DNA of 64,000 bases, from positions 1,674,001 through 1,738,000 of the forward strand of contig OY969774.1 of the NCBI GenBank assembly GCA_963702955.1. Direction: 5' to 3'. Of the stretch, positions 1-8,253 are shown piece by piece. The DNA comes from VRUE01 sp963702955. Its GTDB lineage: Bacteria > Actinomycetota > Thermoleophilia > Solirubrobacterales > 70-9. Below the pieces are notes generated by a model. It saw nothing but the letters and a program-made list of their open reading frames with translations, ran no database searches and was not told where the DNA came from. Both the position numbers and the translations under genes were made by a program. How positions within the stretch are numbered: the first letter of the stretch is position 1; each line of letters starts with the position of its first letter.

Positions 1-994
1 CCGCGGCGACCGGGTGGCCGGCGAAGGTGAAGCCGTGGGCGAAGGACTCGTCGCCCTGCATGAACGGCTCGGCGACCCGGTCGGAGGCGACGACCGCGCC
101 CATCGGCATGTAGGCCGAGGTCAGCGCCTTCGCCATCGTGACGATGTCGGGCACGTAGCCGAAGCGTTCGTTGCCGAAGTAGTGGCCGAGCCGGCCCCAG
201 GCGCAGATCACCTCGTCGGAGATCATCAGCACGTCGTAGCGGTCGCAGATCTCCCGCACCCGCTCGAAGTAGCCCTCCGGTGGGACGAAGCAGCCGCCGG
301 CGTTCTGGACCGGCTCGAGGATCACCGCGGCGACCGTCTCCGGCCCCTCGAACATGATCCGCTCCTCGATCGCGCTCGCTGCCCAGAGCGGGTGGCGGTC
401 CACCGGCCAGCGATAGGAATTGGTGTTCGGCACGTGGCAGCCGCCGGGGGCGAGCGGCTCGAACTGCGAGCGCAGCTCGGTGATGCCGGTCACCGAGAGG
501 GCGCCGAGCGAGGTGCCGTGGTAGGCGATCTCGCGCGCGATCGTCTTGTGCTTCTGGCCGTTGCCGCGCATCCGGTGGTAGTTGCGGGCCAGCTTCAGCG
601 CCGACTCGACCGCCTCCGAGCCGCCGGAGGTGAAGAAGACGCGGTTGAGGTCGCCGGGGGCGAGCGCGGCGATCCTCGCCGCCAGCTCGATCGCCCGTGG
701 ATGGGCGTAGCTCCAGAGCGTGTAGAAGTCGAGCTCTTCGACCTGGCGCGCCGCTGCTTCGCCCAGCTCCGAGCGGCCGTGGCCGACGTTGACACAAAAC
801 AGAGCCGAGAGGCCGTCGAGGTAGCGGTTGCCGTGCTCGTCGTAGACGTAGCAACCCTCGGCGCGGGCGATGATCGGGATCTCGTGGTCGGGACCGTAGG
901 ACCCCATCCGCGAGAAGTGCATCCAGAGGTGCCGCATCGCCTGCTCCTGGAGCTCGGCGCCTACCGTCCGGGTGCTCTGCGACGCAATCGCCAT
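1..994 (-). CDS. Class III aminotransferase (partial, 3' end outside window)
   Basis: PLP-dependent class III (omega) transaminase, which moves an amino group from an amine or omega-amino acid to a keto acid in the cytoplasm. Reading from the ATG at 994, the protein shows the N-terminal LDGLSALFCVNVGHGR block, FFTSGGSEAVESALKLARNY, HGTSLGALSVTG, the cofactor-ring motif ISDEVICAWGR and the likely PLP lysine in MAKALTSAYMPMG. The frame runs off the window start after about 331 codons (family length near 450), so the C-terminus is missing. It is divergent from the permease gene and next to an amine-type flavin oxidoreductase, so polyamine, GABA or beta-alanine catabolism is likely. The exact substrate cannot be read from sequence. 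Confidence 0.93.
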   Translation of the reverse strand, partial: MAIASQSTRTVGAELQEQAMRHLWMHFSRMGSYGPDHEIPIIARAEGCYVYDEHGNRYLDGLSALFCVNVGHGRSELGEAAARQVEELDFYTLWSYAHPRAIELAARIAALAPGDLNRVFFTSGGSEAVESALKLARNYHRMRGNGQKHKTIAREIAYHGTSLGALSVTGITELRSQFEPLAPGGCHVPNTNSYRWPVDRHPLWAASAIEERIMFEGPETVAAVILEPVQNAGGCFVPPEGYFERVREICDRYDVLMISDEVICAWGRLGHYFGNERFGYVPDIVTMAKALTSAYMPMGAVVASDRVAEPFMQGDESFAHGFTFAGHPVAA

Positions 995-1173
995 GCGGCT
1001 CTCCTCTCTCACTTTACGACGTTCTGGATAACGCTAGCTCGGAAAGACCCCGATGGCAAGTGGTCATTGGGTCAAGTGAAAGCGTAACGATTGTCCAAAA
1101 TGGATAAAAAAGAGCCGACGATTTGGGTCATTTGCCACTTGGCGACTTCGCCGCTGAGGCGTACGGTGGCGCC
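995..1173. promoter_or_regulatory. Divergent promoter region with CAAGTG half-sites
   Basis: This spacer separates the divergent aminotransferase and permease genes. It holds CAAGTGG at 1057-1063, CAAGTGA at 1073-1079 and the inverted CCACTTG at 1135-1141, plus an 8-bp direct repeat TTGGGTCA at 1067-1074 and 1123-1130. The 1057/1135 pair forms a 7-bp inverted repeat about 70 bp apart. The arrangement looks like an operator shared by the two genes; no regulator gene is adjacent. Inference only. Confidence 0.35.
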
Positions 1174-2742
1174 ATGGAGAGTGCAGCGGTTCCGACGCCT
1201 GGACCGACGGGAGCAAAATCCCACACCGCGCCCGTCCCCAGCAGCGGCGAGAAGGGCCTGAAGAAGAACGCGATCGGCTTCGTCTCCAGCGTCGTCATCG
1301 GCGTCGCCTCGACCGCCCCCGGCTACAGCCTCGCCGCGACCCTCGGCTTCATCGCCGCCGCGGTCGCCTTCAAGGCGCCGGCGATCCTGCTGATCAGCTT
1401 CGTGCCGATGTTCCTCGTCGCCGCCGGCTACTACTACATGAACAAAGCCGACCCGGACTGCGGGACGAGCTTCTCCTGGGTGACCAAGGCGATGGGCCCG
1501 CAGCTCGGCTGGATCGCCGGCTGGGCGATCGTCGTCGCCGACGTGATCGTGATGGCCAACCTGGCCCAGATCGCCGGCCTCTACACGTTCCTTCTCTTCG
1601 GCTGGAGCTCGGCCGCCGCTTCGACCGCCGCGGTGACCGCGGTCGGGGTGATTTGGATCGTGCTGATGACGGCGATCGTCGTGATCGGCATCGAGCTCTC
1701 GGCGCGGACTCAGGTCGGCCTGCTCGCGGCGGAGATCCTCACCCTCGCCGCCTTCGCCGTGGTCGCGCTGGTCAAGGTCTACGCCGGCGGCGCTCCCGCC
1801 ACCTCGGTGCATCCGAGCCTCTCCTGGCTCAACCCCTTCTCGCTCAGCCCCAGCGAGATCTCGGCCGGGATGCTGCTCGCGGTGTTCATCTACTGGGGGT
1901 GGGACACGACCGCGACGGTCAACGAGGAGACCGAGAACCCGGACGAGGCGCCCGGACGGGCGACCGTGGTCAGCACCCTGATCCTGCTCGGCATCTACAT
2001 CATCGTCGGCTTCGCCGCACAGGCATACGCCGGTGTCGATCAGCTCGTCGCCAACCAGGAAGACGTGCTCAGCGCACTCGGCACCGAAGTGTTCGGCTCC
2101 CCGCTCGACAAGATCCTGATCATCGCCGTGCTCTCCTCGGCCGCGGCCTCGACCCAGACGACGATCCTGCCGACCGCCCGCACGACCCTTTCAATGGCCC
2201 GTGCGCAGGCGCTGCCGAAGAGCCTCGGCAAGGTCCACCCCCGCTACCTGACGCCGCACGTCTCGACCATCCTGATGGGACTCGCCTCGATCGTCTGGTA
2301 CGTCGGCCTGACGATCGTCAGCGAAGACATCCTCTTCGACTCGCTGGCCGCGCTGGGCCTGATGATCTCCTTCTACATCGGCATCACCGGCTTCGCCTGC
2401 ACGATCTACTATCGGCGCGAGTTGCTGCGCAGCGTCAAGAACTTCTTCTTCGTCGGCGTCGGACCGGCCCTCGGCGGCGTGATTCTCTTCTACCTGTTGA
2501 TCAAGAACGGGATCGAACTCTCCAACCCGGCCAACTCCGAATCGGGCAACTCGTGGTTCGGAATCGGCCCGCCGCTGGTGATCGCGGTCTTCTTCCTCCT
2601 GCTCGGGGTCGTCCTGATGGTGGTCCAGTGGCGAGCGGTGCCGGCCTTCTTCCGCCGCCGGGCCGAAGTCGCCCCGGCGGGCTTCCTCGAGGGGGAATCC
2701 GAACCCGCCAGCGGCGGCATCGCATCGGGGGGCGAGGGCTGA
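1174..2742 (+). CDS. APC-superfamily amino acid/polyamine permease
   Basis: Integral membrane transporter of the amino acid-polyamine-organocation superfamily, importing an amino acid or amine by cation symport. About twelve hydrophobic segments are visible, beginning IGFVSSVVIGVASTAPGYSL, which is the APC TM1 unwound-helix motif. The conserved TM6 patch reads FIYWGWDTTATVNEETENP and TM8 carries SSAAASTQTTILPTART. I chose ATG 1174 (522 aa); the frame stays open to a TTG at 1123, but that stretch does not look coding and overlaps operator-like repeats. The stop is one base before the universal stress gene, so the two are probably cotranscribed. Substrate is inferred from the divergent aminotransferase and nearby flavin oxidoreductase. 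Confidence 0.92.
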   Translation: MESAAVPTPGPTGAKSHTAPVPSSGEKGLKKNAIGFVSSVVIGVASTAPGYSLAATLGFIAAAVAFKAPAILLISFVPMFLVAAGYYYMNKADPDCGTSFSWVTKAMGPQLGWIAGWAIVVADVIVMANLAQIAGLYTFLLFGWSSAAASTAAVTAVGVIWIVLMTAIVVIGIELSARTQVGLLAAEILTLAAFAVVALVKVYAGGAPATSVHPSLSWLNPFSLSPSEISAGMLLAVFIYWGWDTTATVNEETENPDEAPGRATVVSTLILLGIYIIVGFAAQAYAGVDQLVANQEDVLSALGTEVFGSPLDKILIIAVLSSAAASTQTTILPTARTTLSMARAQALPKSLGKVHPRYLTPHVSTILMGLASIVWYVGLTIVSEDILFDSLAALGLMISFYIGITGFACTIYYRRELLRSVKNFFFVGVGPALGGVILFYLLIKNGIELSNPANSESGNSWFGIGPPLVIAVFFLLLGVVLMVVQWRAVPAFFRRRAEVAPAGFLEGESEPASGGIASGGEG

Positions 2743-2743
2743 G

Positions 2744-3163
2744 ATGGGCTGGATAGTGGTCGGATACGACGGCTCGGCCTGCGGCAAGGCGGCGCTGGCG
2801 GAGGCCGTGGGACTGGCAAAGGGCCTCGGCGACAAGGTCGTGCTCGTCTTCGGCTACGCCCCGCCGGGACTCTGGGGCGGCGAGATCGCCGAACACGAGG
2901 AGGCGATCGCCGAACTCGGCGAAAAGGTGATGGCCGAGGCGAAGCGGGTGACCGAGGCCGACGGGATCGAGGCCGAGTACGAACTCGTGGCAAAGCGTCC
3001 AGCCGAGGCGGTGGCCGACGTGGCCGAGCAGCGCGACGCGCGGATGATCGTCGTCGGCAGCTACGGGGATGCGCCGCTCAAGGGGGCGATCCTCGGGTCG
3101 ACCCCCTACCGGCTGCTGCACCAGGCGGAGCGGCCGGTGCTGGTTGTGCCCGCTTCGCGGTAG
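2744..3163 (+). CDS. Universal stress protein (UspA family)
   Basis: A 139-residue single-domain Usp, the standard length. It starts WIVVGYDGSACGKAALAEA, giving the first strand and the D-G-S nucleotide-pocket motif, and ends with the ATP-binding signature VGSYGDAPLKGAILGSTPYRLL followed by RPVLVVP. This G-(x2)-G-(x9)-G-(S/T) pattern marks the ATP-binding Usp subgroup. The single-base gap from the permease stop implies translational coupling. Soluble cytoplasmic protein; in permease operons such Usps are thought to modulate transport or signal energy state, which is inference here. Confidence 0.93.
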   Translation: MGWIVVGYDGSACGKAALAEAVGLAKGLGDKVVLVFGYAPPGLWGGEIAEHEEAIAELGEKVMAEAKRVTEADGIEAEYELVAKRPAEAVADVAEQRDARMIVVGSYGDAPLKGAILGSTPYRLLHQAERPVLVVPASR

Positions 3164-3164
3164 G

Positions 3165-3292
3165 GGAAGGCCGGGGGTCACCCCGCTGAAGCCTATGTTC
3201 GCTTCGCTCACGAATTTGGTGCCGCTTCGCGGCAGGAATCACTCTGCGGTGCCCGCTTCGCGAGGCTCCATCAGGGTGACCCCCGGTCTTCC
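3165..3292. terminator. Large bidirectional terminator-like inverted repeat
   Basis: A 19-bp arm at 3165-3183 pairs with 3274-3292 (18 of 19, the odd pair being G.T). The first arm starts two bases after the usp stop and the second abuts the stop codon of the oppositely oriented oxidoreductase. The 90-nt loop contains a second hairpin at 3221-3233 (5-bp arms, loop TTC) and four copies of a CGCTTCGC-like motif. Its placement exactly between two convergent stops suggests a shared terminator, although there is no T-tract. Confidence 0.6.
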
Positions 3293-4738
3293 TCATCGGC
3301 CGATGTGAAAGCCGATCAGCTCCGGGATCCGGGAGATGAGGTCGGCGATCGGGCTTGGATCCTCGTTCGCGAGCTGGGAGTTCTCCTTGCTGATGAGGGC
3401 TCGGCGGATGGTTTCTCCTCCCAGCCAGTGGAAAGGCTCGGGCGGGACGCGTGTGGGGCTGGGGTCGACGAAGGCCAGGCGGGAGGGCTCGTCGTGGCGG
3501 TCGAGGGCCAGCGAGGCGAGGGTGCGGGCGACCATGTGGGATGGGCCTACGCCGTTGCCGGTGTAGCCGGCGGCGACGAAGGCGCGGCCGCCGCGCAGCG
3601 GGACGACGACCGGCAGGTGGGTCGGGGAGACGTTGACGGGGCCTCCCCAGGCGTGGGTTATCCGCCGGCCGACGAGCGCCGGGAAGTACTCGCGCAGGCG
3701 GGCGGCTGCGGCGTCGACCACGTCGCGGTCCAGCTCGGCGCGGCCGTGGAGCCGTGCCCCCATCGCGATCCGGCCGCCGCCCCAGCCGAAGGCGATCCGC
3801 CCGTCCGGGGTGGTGCGGAAGTAGTCGATCAGGGTGCGGCCGTCGGTGATGCACTCGCCGCCCGTCCAGCCGATCTCCTCCAGCAGCTCGGGCACCGGCT
3901 CGGTGAGGACGACGTGCGAGGAGCTGACGGTGAGCGAGTCGCGCAGCGGAGCGCCGGGCGCCTTCGCCGCTCCCCCGATCGCGACGACGGCGGCGCCGGC
4001 GCGAACCGTGCCGCGATCGGTCCTCGCAACGACCCCGCCCCCGGCCGGAAGCGGCAGCTTTTTGGGGGCTATAGACCCCAAAAAGCTGCCATCGGCGGCC
4101 AGGCGCCGCACCGGCGAACGCTCGAAGATCTCGACCCCGGCGGCGAGCAGCCGGCGGCGCAGGCCCAGCGCCAGCCGGGCCGGCTGCACGGTGGCCGAGT
4201 CGGGATAGAAGGCGCCGGCGCGAAACGCCGGCGAGACGCAGCGCTCGGCGACACCGGCGCGGTCGAACGACCTCACCGCATCGTCCTCCCCCAACTCGCG
4301 ACAGGCCGCGACGGCCTCGTCCCAGGTCCCGTCGTGGGCCGGCGCGGTCGAGACCTGCAGGTAGCCGCCGCGCCGGAACCAGGCGTCGACCCCCTCGTCG
4401 CGGCAGAAGCTCTCGATCCCGGTCACGGCCTCCCGCGAGGCCCGAGCCACGGCCAGCGCGGCCGCATCCCCCCACCGCGCCCGCATGTTCGGCAGCGAGA
4501 ACCACATCACGTTGCAGAACCCCCCGTTTCGCCCGCTCGGCCCACGCCCGCAGAGATCCCCCTCGAGCAAGACCACGGTGGCATTCGGCTCCAGCTTCCT
4601 GATCTGCCAAGCAGTCCAAAGCCCCGTATAGCCGCCCCCGATCACGACCACATCGGCGCTCCGCTCCCCCACCAGCTCCGGCATCGACGTGACCGAGCCC
4701 GCCTCCTCCAGCCAGTAACCGTGCGCGGTGTGCTTCAT
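3293..4738 (-). CDS. FAD-dependent oxidoreductase, DAO/PuuB-like family
   Basis: D-amino-acid-oxidase-fold flavoprotein, 481 aa, likely oxidising a secondary or gamma-glutamyl amine. The Rossmann signature ADVVVIGGGYTGLWTAWQIRK lies at about residues 28-48, followed by the second-strand acid in VVLLEGD and the SGRNGGFCN flavin loop. The C-terminal FAD contact AAGYTGNGVGPSHMVART is clear. The neighbourhood of permease and aminotransferase matches putrescine/GABA-type catabolic loci. A palindrome at 4053-4090 adds the peptide GSFLGSIAPKKLP between the RRLAADG and VVARTDRGTVRA segments; relatives as I know them have only a short turn there. Convergent with usp across the 3165-3292 hairpin. Confidence 0.88.
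   Translation of the reverse strand: MKHTAHGYWLEEAGSVTSMPELVGERSADVVVIGGGYTGLWTAWQIRKLEPNATVVLLEGDLCGRGPSGRNGGFCNVMWFSLPNMRARWGDAAALAVARASREAVTGIESFCRDEGVDAWFRRGGYLQVSTAPAHDGTWDEAVAACRELGEDDAVRSFDRAGVAERCVSPAFRAGAFYPDSATVQPARLALGLRRRLLAAGVEIFERSPVRRLAADGSFLGSIAPKKLPLPAGGGVVARTDRGTVRAGAAVVAIGGAAKAPGAPLRDSLTVSSSHVVLTEPVPELLEEIGWTGGECITDGRTLIDYFRTTPDGRIAFGWGGGRIAMGARLHGRAELDRDVVDAAAARLREYFPALVGRRITHAWGGPVNVSPTHLPVVVPLRGGRAFVAAGYTGNGVGPSHMVARTLASLALDRHDEPSRLAFVDPSPTRVPPEPFHWLGGETIRRALISKENSQLANEDPSPIADLISRIPELIGFHIGR
4053..4090. repeat. 38-bp near-perfect palindrome inside a coding sequence
   Basis: Arms 4053-4067 and 4076-4090 are perfect 15-bp inverted repeats (GGCAGCTTTTTGGGG and its complement). 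The 8-nt middle is itself CTATAG flanked by one mismatched pair, so 36 of 38 positions are self-complementary. It lies in frame in the oxidoreductase gene and encodes GSFLGSIAPKKLP on the minus strand. Its TTTTT/AAAAA tracts differ from the surrounding GC-rich codons. It resembles the in-gene palindromic elements described in Rickettsia; that relation is an analogy only. Confidence 0.8.
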
Positions 4739-4761
4739 CGACTCAGCCTAGACTCACGTCG

Positions 4762-5820
4762 ATGCCAACTTTCGACGCCCTCGCCGACCTCCCGCTCGAG
4801 ATCGACGACTACGAACTGGAGGGCCTCGATCACAAGACCCCCGGCTTCGAACGCCTCAGCACCACGATCCACCTCCATGGCGGCGGCGAGGAGGGCCTCG
4901 GCGAGGACGTCACCTACGACGCGCTCGACCACATCGCCCTGCAGGACGCCGGCGCCGTCCTCGACCTGACCGGCCACGCGACGCTCGGCGAGTTCTGCGA
5001 GTTCATGGGCGGCGTCGACACCTTCCCGGCCGAGCCGCAGCGCGACGTCTCGCGGCTCTACCGCCGCTGGGCTTTCGAGTCGGCGGCGCTCGACCTGGCG
5101 CTGCGCCAGTCGGGCACTAGCATCGCCGCCGCCCTCGGTCGCGAGCCCCGTCCGGTCACCTTCGTCTGCTCGATGCGGCTCGCCGGCGGCCCCGACGAGC
5201 CCTCCTCGATCGAGACCCTGCGGCGCAAGCTCGACCCCTACCCGACGCTGCGCTTCAAGCTCGACCCGACCAACGACTGGACCGACGAGCTGATCGCCGC
5301 CCTGGTCGAGACCGGCGCCGTCGACTCGCTCGACCTCAAGGGCTTCTACAAAGGCACCCCGGTCAACGTCGAGACCGACCCTGAGCTGTACGGCAAGCTG
5401 ATCGAGGCCTTCCCCGACGCCTGGCTGGAGGACCCCGACGTCAACGAGGAGACGCGGCCGATCCTCGAGCCGGTCCGCGACCGGCTCACCTGGGACGCGC
5501 CGATCCACTCGATCGCCGACATCGAGGCGCTGCCCTGGGTGCCGAAGATGGTCAACATCAAGCCCTCCCGGGTCGGCGGCCTGCGCGACCTCTGCGCGAC
5601 CTACGACTACTGCGCCGAGCGCGGGATCGGCGCCTACGGCGGCGGCCAGTGGGAGCTCGGCGTCGGCCGCGAGCAGATCCAGGTGCTCGCCTCGCTCTTC
5701 CACCCCGACACGCCGAACGACACGGCGCCGCGCCCCTACAACGAAGCCGATCCGCCCCCCGGGCTGCCGGTGAGCCCGCTGGAGCCGCAGCTCACTCCGA
5801 CCGGATTCCGCTGGGGGTGA
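4762..5820 (+). CDS. Enolase-superfamily protein (mandelate racemase/muconate lactonizing-like)
   Basis: 352 aa with an N-terminal capping region (about 1-115) and a C-terminal barrel. Barrel landmarks are LRFKLDPTNDW, VDSLDLKGFYKG, the metal-ligand-like WLEDPDV and MVNIKPSRVGGLRDL, the usual KxxRxGG-type strand with the second catalytic lysine. GIGAYGGGQWELGVGREQIQ is the late loop. The family abstracts the proton alpha to a carboxylate using divalent metal. The canonical third-metal-ligand pattern is not clear, so the reaction cannot be assigned. Divergent from the oxidoreductase (23-nt gap) and convergent with ferritin (12-nt gap). Confidence 0.78.
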   Translation: MPTFDALADLPLEIDDYELEGLDHKTPGFERLSTTIHLHGGGEEGLGEDVTYDALDHIALQDAGAVLDLTGHATLGEFCEFMGGVDTFPAEPQRDVSRLYRRWAFESAALDLALRQSGTSIAAALGREPRPVTFVCSMRLAGGPDEPSSIETLRRKLDPYPTLRFKLDPTNDWTDELIAALVETGAVDSLDLKGFYKGTPVNVETDPELYGKLIEAFPDAWLEDPDVNEETRPILEPVRDRLTWDAPIHSIADIEALPWVPKMVNIKPSRVGGLRDLCATYDYCAERGIGAYGGGQWELGVGREQIQVLASLFHPDTPNDTAPRPYNEADPPPGLPVSPLEPQLTPTGFRWG

Positions 5821-5832
5821 GGGACACCCGAC

Positions 5833-6366
5833 CTACCCCCCCATGCCGGCAGCCGGTGGTTTGGTCGCGTCGCCGCCGCCTTCGCCGGGCGCCTCGCGCG
5901 CGATGTAGTCCTCGGTGAGCAGCAGATTGTCCTTCGACCGCTCGACCACGTTCAGCAGATCGCCCATCAGCGCGACCTCCTCGACCTGCTCCTTGACGAA
6001 CCACTGCATGAACTGCTCCGCCCGGTAGTCCTTGACCTCTCGCGCCAGCTCGAACAGCGCGTAGATCTCCTCGCCGACCCGCTTCTCCTGCTCGAGTGCC
6101 ATTCGCACCGGCGCGGTCCCGTCGTCGTAGCTGGTCTGCTGGGACTTGATGTCGGGAATGTGGACCTCGGCGCCGACGTCGAGCAGGTACTGGACCATCA
6201 TCATCGCGTGCTCGCGCTCCTCCAGCGCCTGGCGGTAGAAGAAGGCGGCGAGGCGGGGCAGCGTTTCGGCGTCGTAGTACACAGCGGCCCCCACGTACTG
6301 CTGCGAGGCGGCGAACTCGTTGGCGATCTGCTCATTGAGCGCGTCGGGGAAGCTCTTCTCGGGCAT
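5833..6366 (-). CDS. Ferritin, bacterial non-heme type
   Basis: 177-aa four-helix-bundle iron-storage protein that oxidises Fe(II) and mineralises it in a 24-mer. Ferroxidase ligands are recognisable: the glutamate in LNEQIANEFAASQQYVGAAV, the E-x2-H pair in ALEEREHAMMM, the glutamate in ALEQEKRVGEEI and WFVKEQVEEVALM for the last helix. After the ferritin core there is a disordered Gly/Ala/Pro tail of about 17 residues that most FtnA proteins lack; it does not contain a known encapsulin-loading peptide. Single-gene unit convergent with the enolase-like gene. A good start is at 6366. Confidence 0.94.
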   Translation of the reverse strand: MPEKSFPDALNEQIANEFAASQQYVGAAVYYDAETLPRLAAFFYRQALEEREHAMMMVQYLLDVGAEVHIPDIKSQQTSYDDGTAPVRMALEQEKRVGEEIYALFELAREVKDYRAEQFMQWFVKEQVEEVALMGDLLNVVERSKDNLLLTEDYIAREAPGEGGGDATKPPAAGMGG

Positions 6367-6434
6367 GTCACTCCTCGGTCGGCTGGACAGTTCTCGGACC
6401 GTAGCCCAATCGCGGAGTTCGGCTGGCCGAAGGC

Positions 6435-7229
6435 CTATCCGAGCCAGCCTGCTCGTTTGCGGAGCGCCGTGATCCGGCGGAACTCGGCTATGTCCTCGCG
6501 TAGGGCGGCGGGAGCCGGCGCGGGGAGGAAGCGCGCTGGGAGGGGCGACTCGACTACGCCGTCTTCGCCCTTGGCGACTCGGTAGGCGCGGGCGCCTCGC
6601 TGGGCGGTTACTGCCGAGGGGGTGCCGGTGCCCTCCCAGAGCAGGCCGGCGTAGTCGTCGAGGCCGTAGCCCTCGGGCATCCCGTCGGCGACCGCGTCGA
6701 GGTAGGCGGCGCGGCGGTCGGGTTCGTTGTTGTAGTGGACGCAGAGGCTGCCGGAGATCAGGCCGAGGCCGGCGCCCGGTTCGGGCTTACCCGACGACTT
6801 GGTGATCCCCGCCTCGAACCAGCACATCGCGCCGGCGCTCTGGCCGGCGAGGACGATGCCGTTGCGCCAGGCGAGGCTGAGGATGGCGCCCAGGTCGTGC
6901 GCCTCCCAGACCGCCAGCAGGTTGAGCAGGCTGCCGCCGCCGACGTAGATCAGGTCCTGTTCGAGCAGGTGGTCGCGCAGCTCCATCGGCCGGCTGCCGA
7001 GGCGGAAGAGCGAGAGGTCGGAGGGGTCGCAGGGGCGCTCGCCGAAGGCCGAGTAGAAGCGGGCGATCTGCTCGGAGGTGTCGCCGCTGGCGGTCGGCAG
7101 GATGCAGATCCGCGGCCGGCGGCCGGCACGGACGCTCGCCAGCCGCAGCATCAGCTCGCAGACCGCCCGGTCCGCCGGGCGGGAGGTGAAGTCGTGGCCG
7201 CCGAGGGCGAGGACTCTGGTCGTGATCAT
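6435..7229 (-). CDS. Peptidase S51 family protein (dipeptidase E/cyanophycinase-like), copy 2
   Basis: 264 aa. The S51 fold appears as ICILPTASGDTSEQIARFY, then LIYVGGGSLLNLLAVW, and the nucleophile elbow VLAGQSAGAMCWFE with its serine near residue 136. The histidine in GSLCVHYNNEPDR is the probable triad partner. PepE hydrolyses Asp-X dipeptides; cyanophycinases split beta-Asp-Arg. The enzyme is cytoplasmic, without a signal peptide. It lies 16 nt downstream of a paralogue and both are transcribed leftward, so they form a two-gene operon. Confidence 0.88.
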   Translation of the reverse strand: MITTRVLALGGHDFTSRPADRAVCELMLRLASVRAGRRPRICILPTASGDTSEQIARFYSAFGERPCDPSDLSLFRLGSRPMELRDHLLEQDLIYVGGGSLLNLLAVWEAHDLGAILSLAWRNGIVLAGQSAGAMCWFEAGITKSSGKPEPGAGLGLISGSLCVHYNNEPDRRAAYLDAVADGMPEGYGLDDYAGLLWEGTGTPSAVTAQRGARAYRVAKGEDGVVESPLPARFLPAPAPAALREDIAEFRRITALRKRAGWLG

Positions 7230-7245
7230 CTGCGGGCCAGGCCAG

Positions 7246-8013
7246 TCACGCCGCGACCGTGGTCGACATCGCCTCGGGCAGCGGCGCCTGACGCACGGTG
7301 GCGTCGTCCCCGAGATACGCCGTCGCGATCCTCATCTCGACGACGCGATGACCGACCACGTCGAGGCGGTAGCCGCGCGCCGCCGGGCGCGAGGCCACCA
7401 CCCTGCTCAGTTCGGCGCCGGTGAAGTGCAGCGCGGCGCCGTCCTCGGCCGCGTAGCCGCTGCGCATCCCGGCGCGAAGGAAGTCGTGGTAAGAGCTGCG
7501 TCGCTTGGAGCCGCGCTCGTAGTGGACGCAGTTGCTGAACGGCAGCAGGCCGAGGCCCTCAACCTGCTGCGGGGCGCCGTGAAAGCCGGTCACCGCCTGC
7601 TCGAACCAGCACAACGAGCCGGCGGAGAGGCCGCAGAGGACGGTGCCCCGCTCCCACGCTTCGCGCAGGACGACGTCGATCCCGTGCGCCTGCCAGACGC
7701 CGAGCAGGCTGATCACGCTGCCGCCGCCGACGTAGATCAGGTCCTGTTCGAGCAGGTGGGCGCGGACATCCTCGGGACCCTGCTCGCGGCGGAACAGCGA
7801 GATGTGGCTCGCCTCGCAGCGGTCGGCCGGGAAGGCGCGGTAGAAGCGGACCACGTAGTGGTCGGCGTCGCCGCTCGCGGAGGGCAGGAAGCAGACCTTC
7901 GGTCGCCGCGCCCGGCAGAGGCCGAGGACGTACTCGTCCAGCAGCGGGTTCCCCGACTCCATCGAGAACCCTCCGCCGCCGAAGGCGACTATCTGGCGGA
8001 GCATCTCGTCCAT
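7246..8013 (-). CDS. Peptidase S51 family protein (dipeptidase E-like), copy 1
   Basis: 255 aa from ATG 8013 (MDEMLRQIVAFGGGGFSM). The frame continues upstream to 8214, but those 67 codons are low-complexity and overlap the divergent TetR promoter, so the internal start matches the paralogue better. Motifs: VCFLPSASGDADHYVVRFY, LIYVGGGSVISLLGVW and nucleophile elbow VLCGLSAGSLCWFE, then SNCVHYERG with the histidine. It differs from its neighbour in the elbow (GLSAG versus GQSAG) and in the 180-255 region, suggesting divergence after duplication. First gene of the operon; divergent from three TetR genes. Confidence 0.87.
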   Translation of the reverse strand: MDEMLRQIVAFGGGGFSMESGNPLLDEYVLGLCRARRPKVCFLPSASGDADHYVVRFYRAFPADRCEASHISLFRREQGPEDVRAHLLEQDLIYVGGGSVISLLGVWQAHGIDVVLREAWERGTVLCGLSAGSLCWFEQAVTGFHGAPQQVEGLGLLPFSNCVHYERGSKRRSSYHDFLRAGMRSGYAAEDGAALHFTGAELSRVVASRPAARGYRLDVVGHRVVEMRIATAYLGDDATVRQAPLPEAMSTTVAA

Positions 8014-8253
8014 CGACAAATGGTCGCGGCGGCGACCTTCGTCGTCGTTGTACAGCGGTCCGAAGTTTTCGGTAGCGCGCTCGCCCGCATGTACAGTCGG
8101 CGGGACTGCGCGGGGCGGCGCATCGGCTTGCCGAATCCCGCGCCGGTTCCCGGCCGACGACGCATTGTTAACTCGGTACTGATTCGTCCACAGAATGCCG
8201 TTTGGGGTGTACAATCGCGTTTACAGCAGGGTCGTCCGCACAGGAGCCTAGGC

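Noticed and set aside
14..1087. Long rightward open frame over the aminotransferase
   Set aside because: It is antisense to a clear class III aminotransferase with all motifs; its translation is low-complexity and typical of high-GC shadow frames.
5833..6366. Encapsulin cargo peptide in the ferritin tail
   Set aside because: The tail is Gly/Ala/Pro-rich but lacks the known LxxGSL-type loading motif, and no encapsulin gene is nearby.
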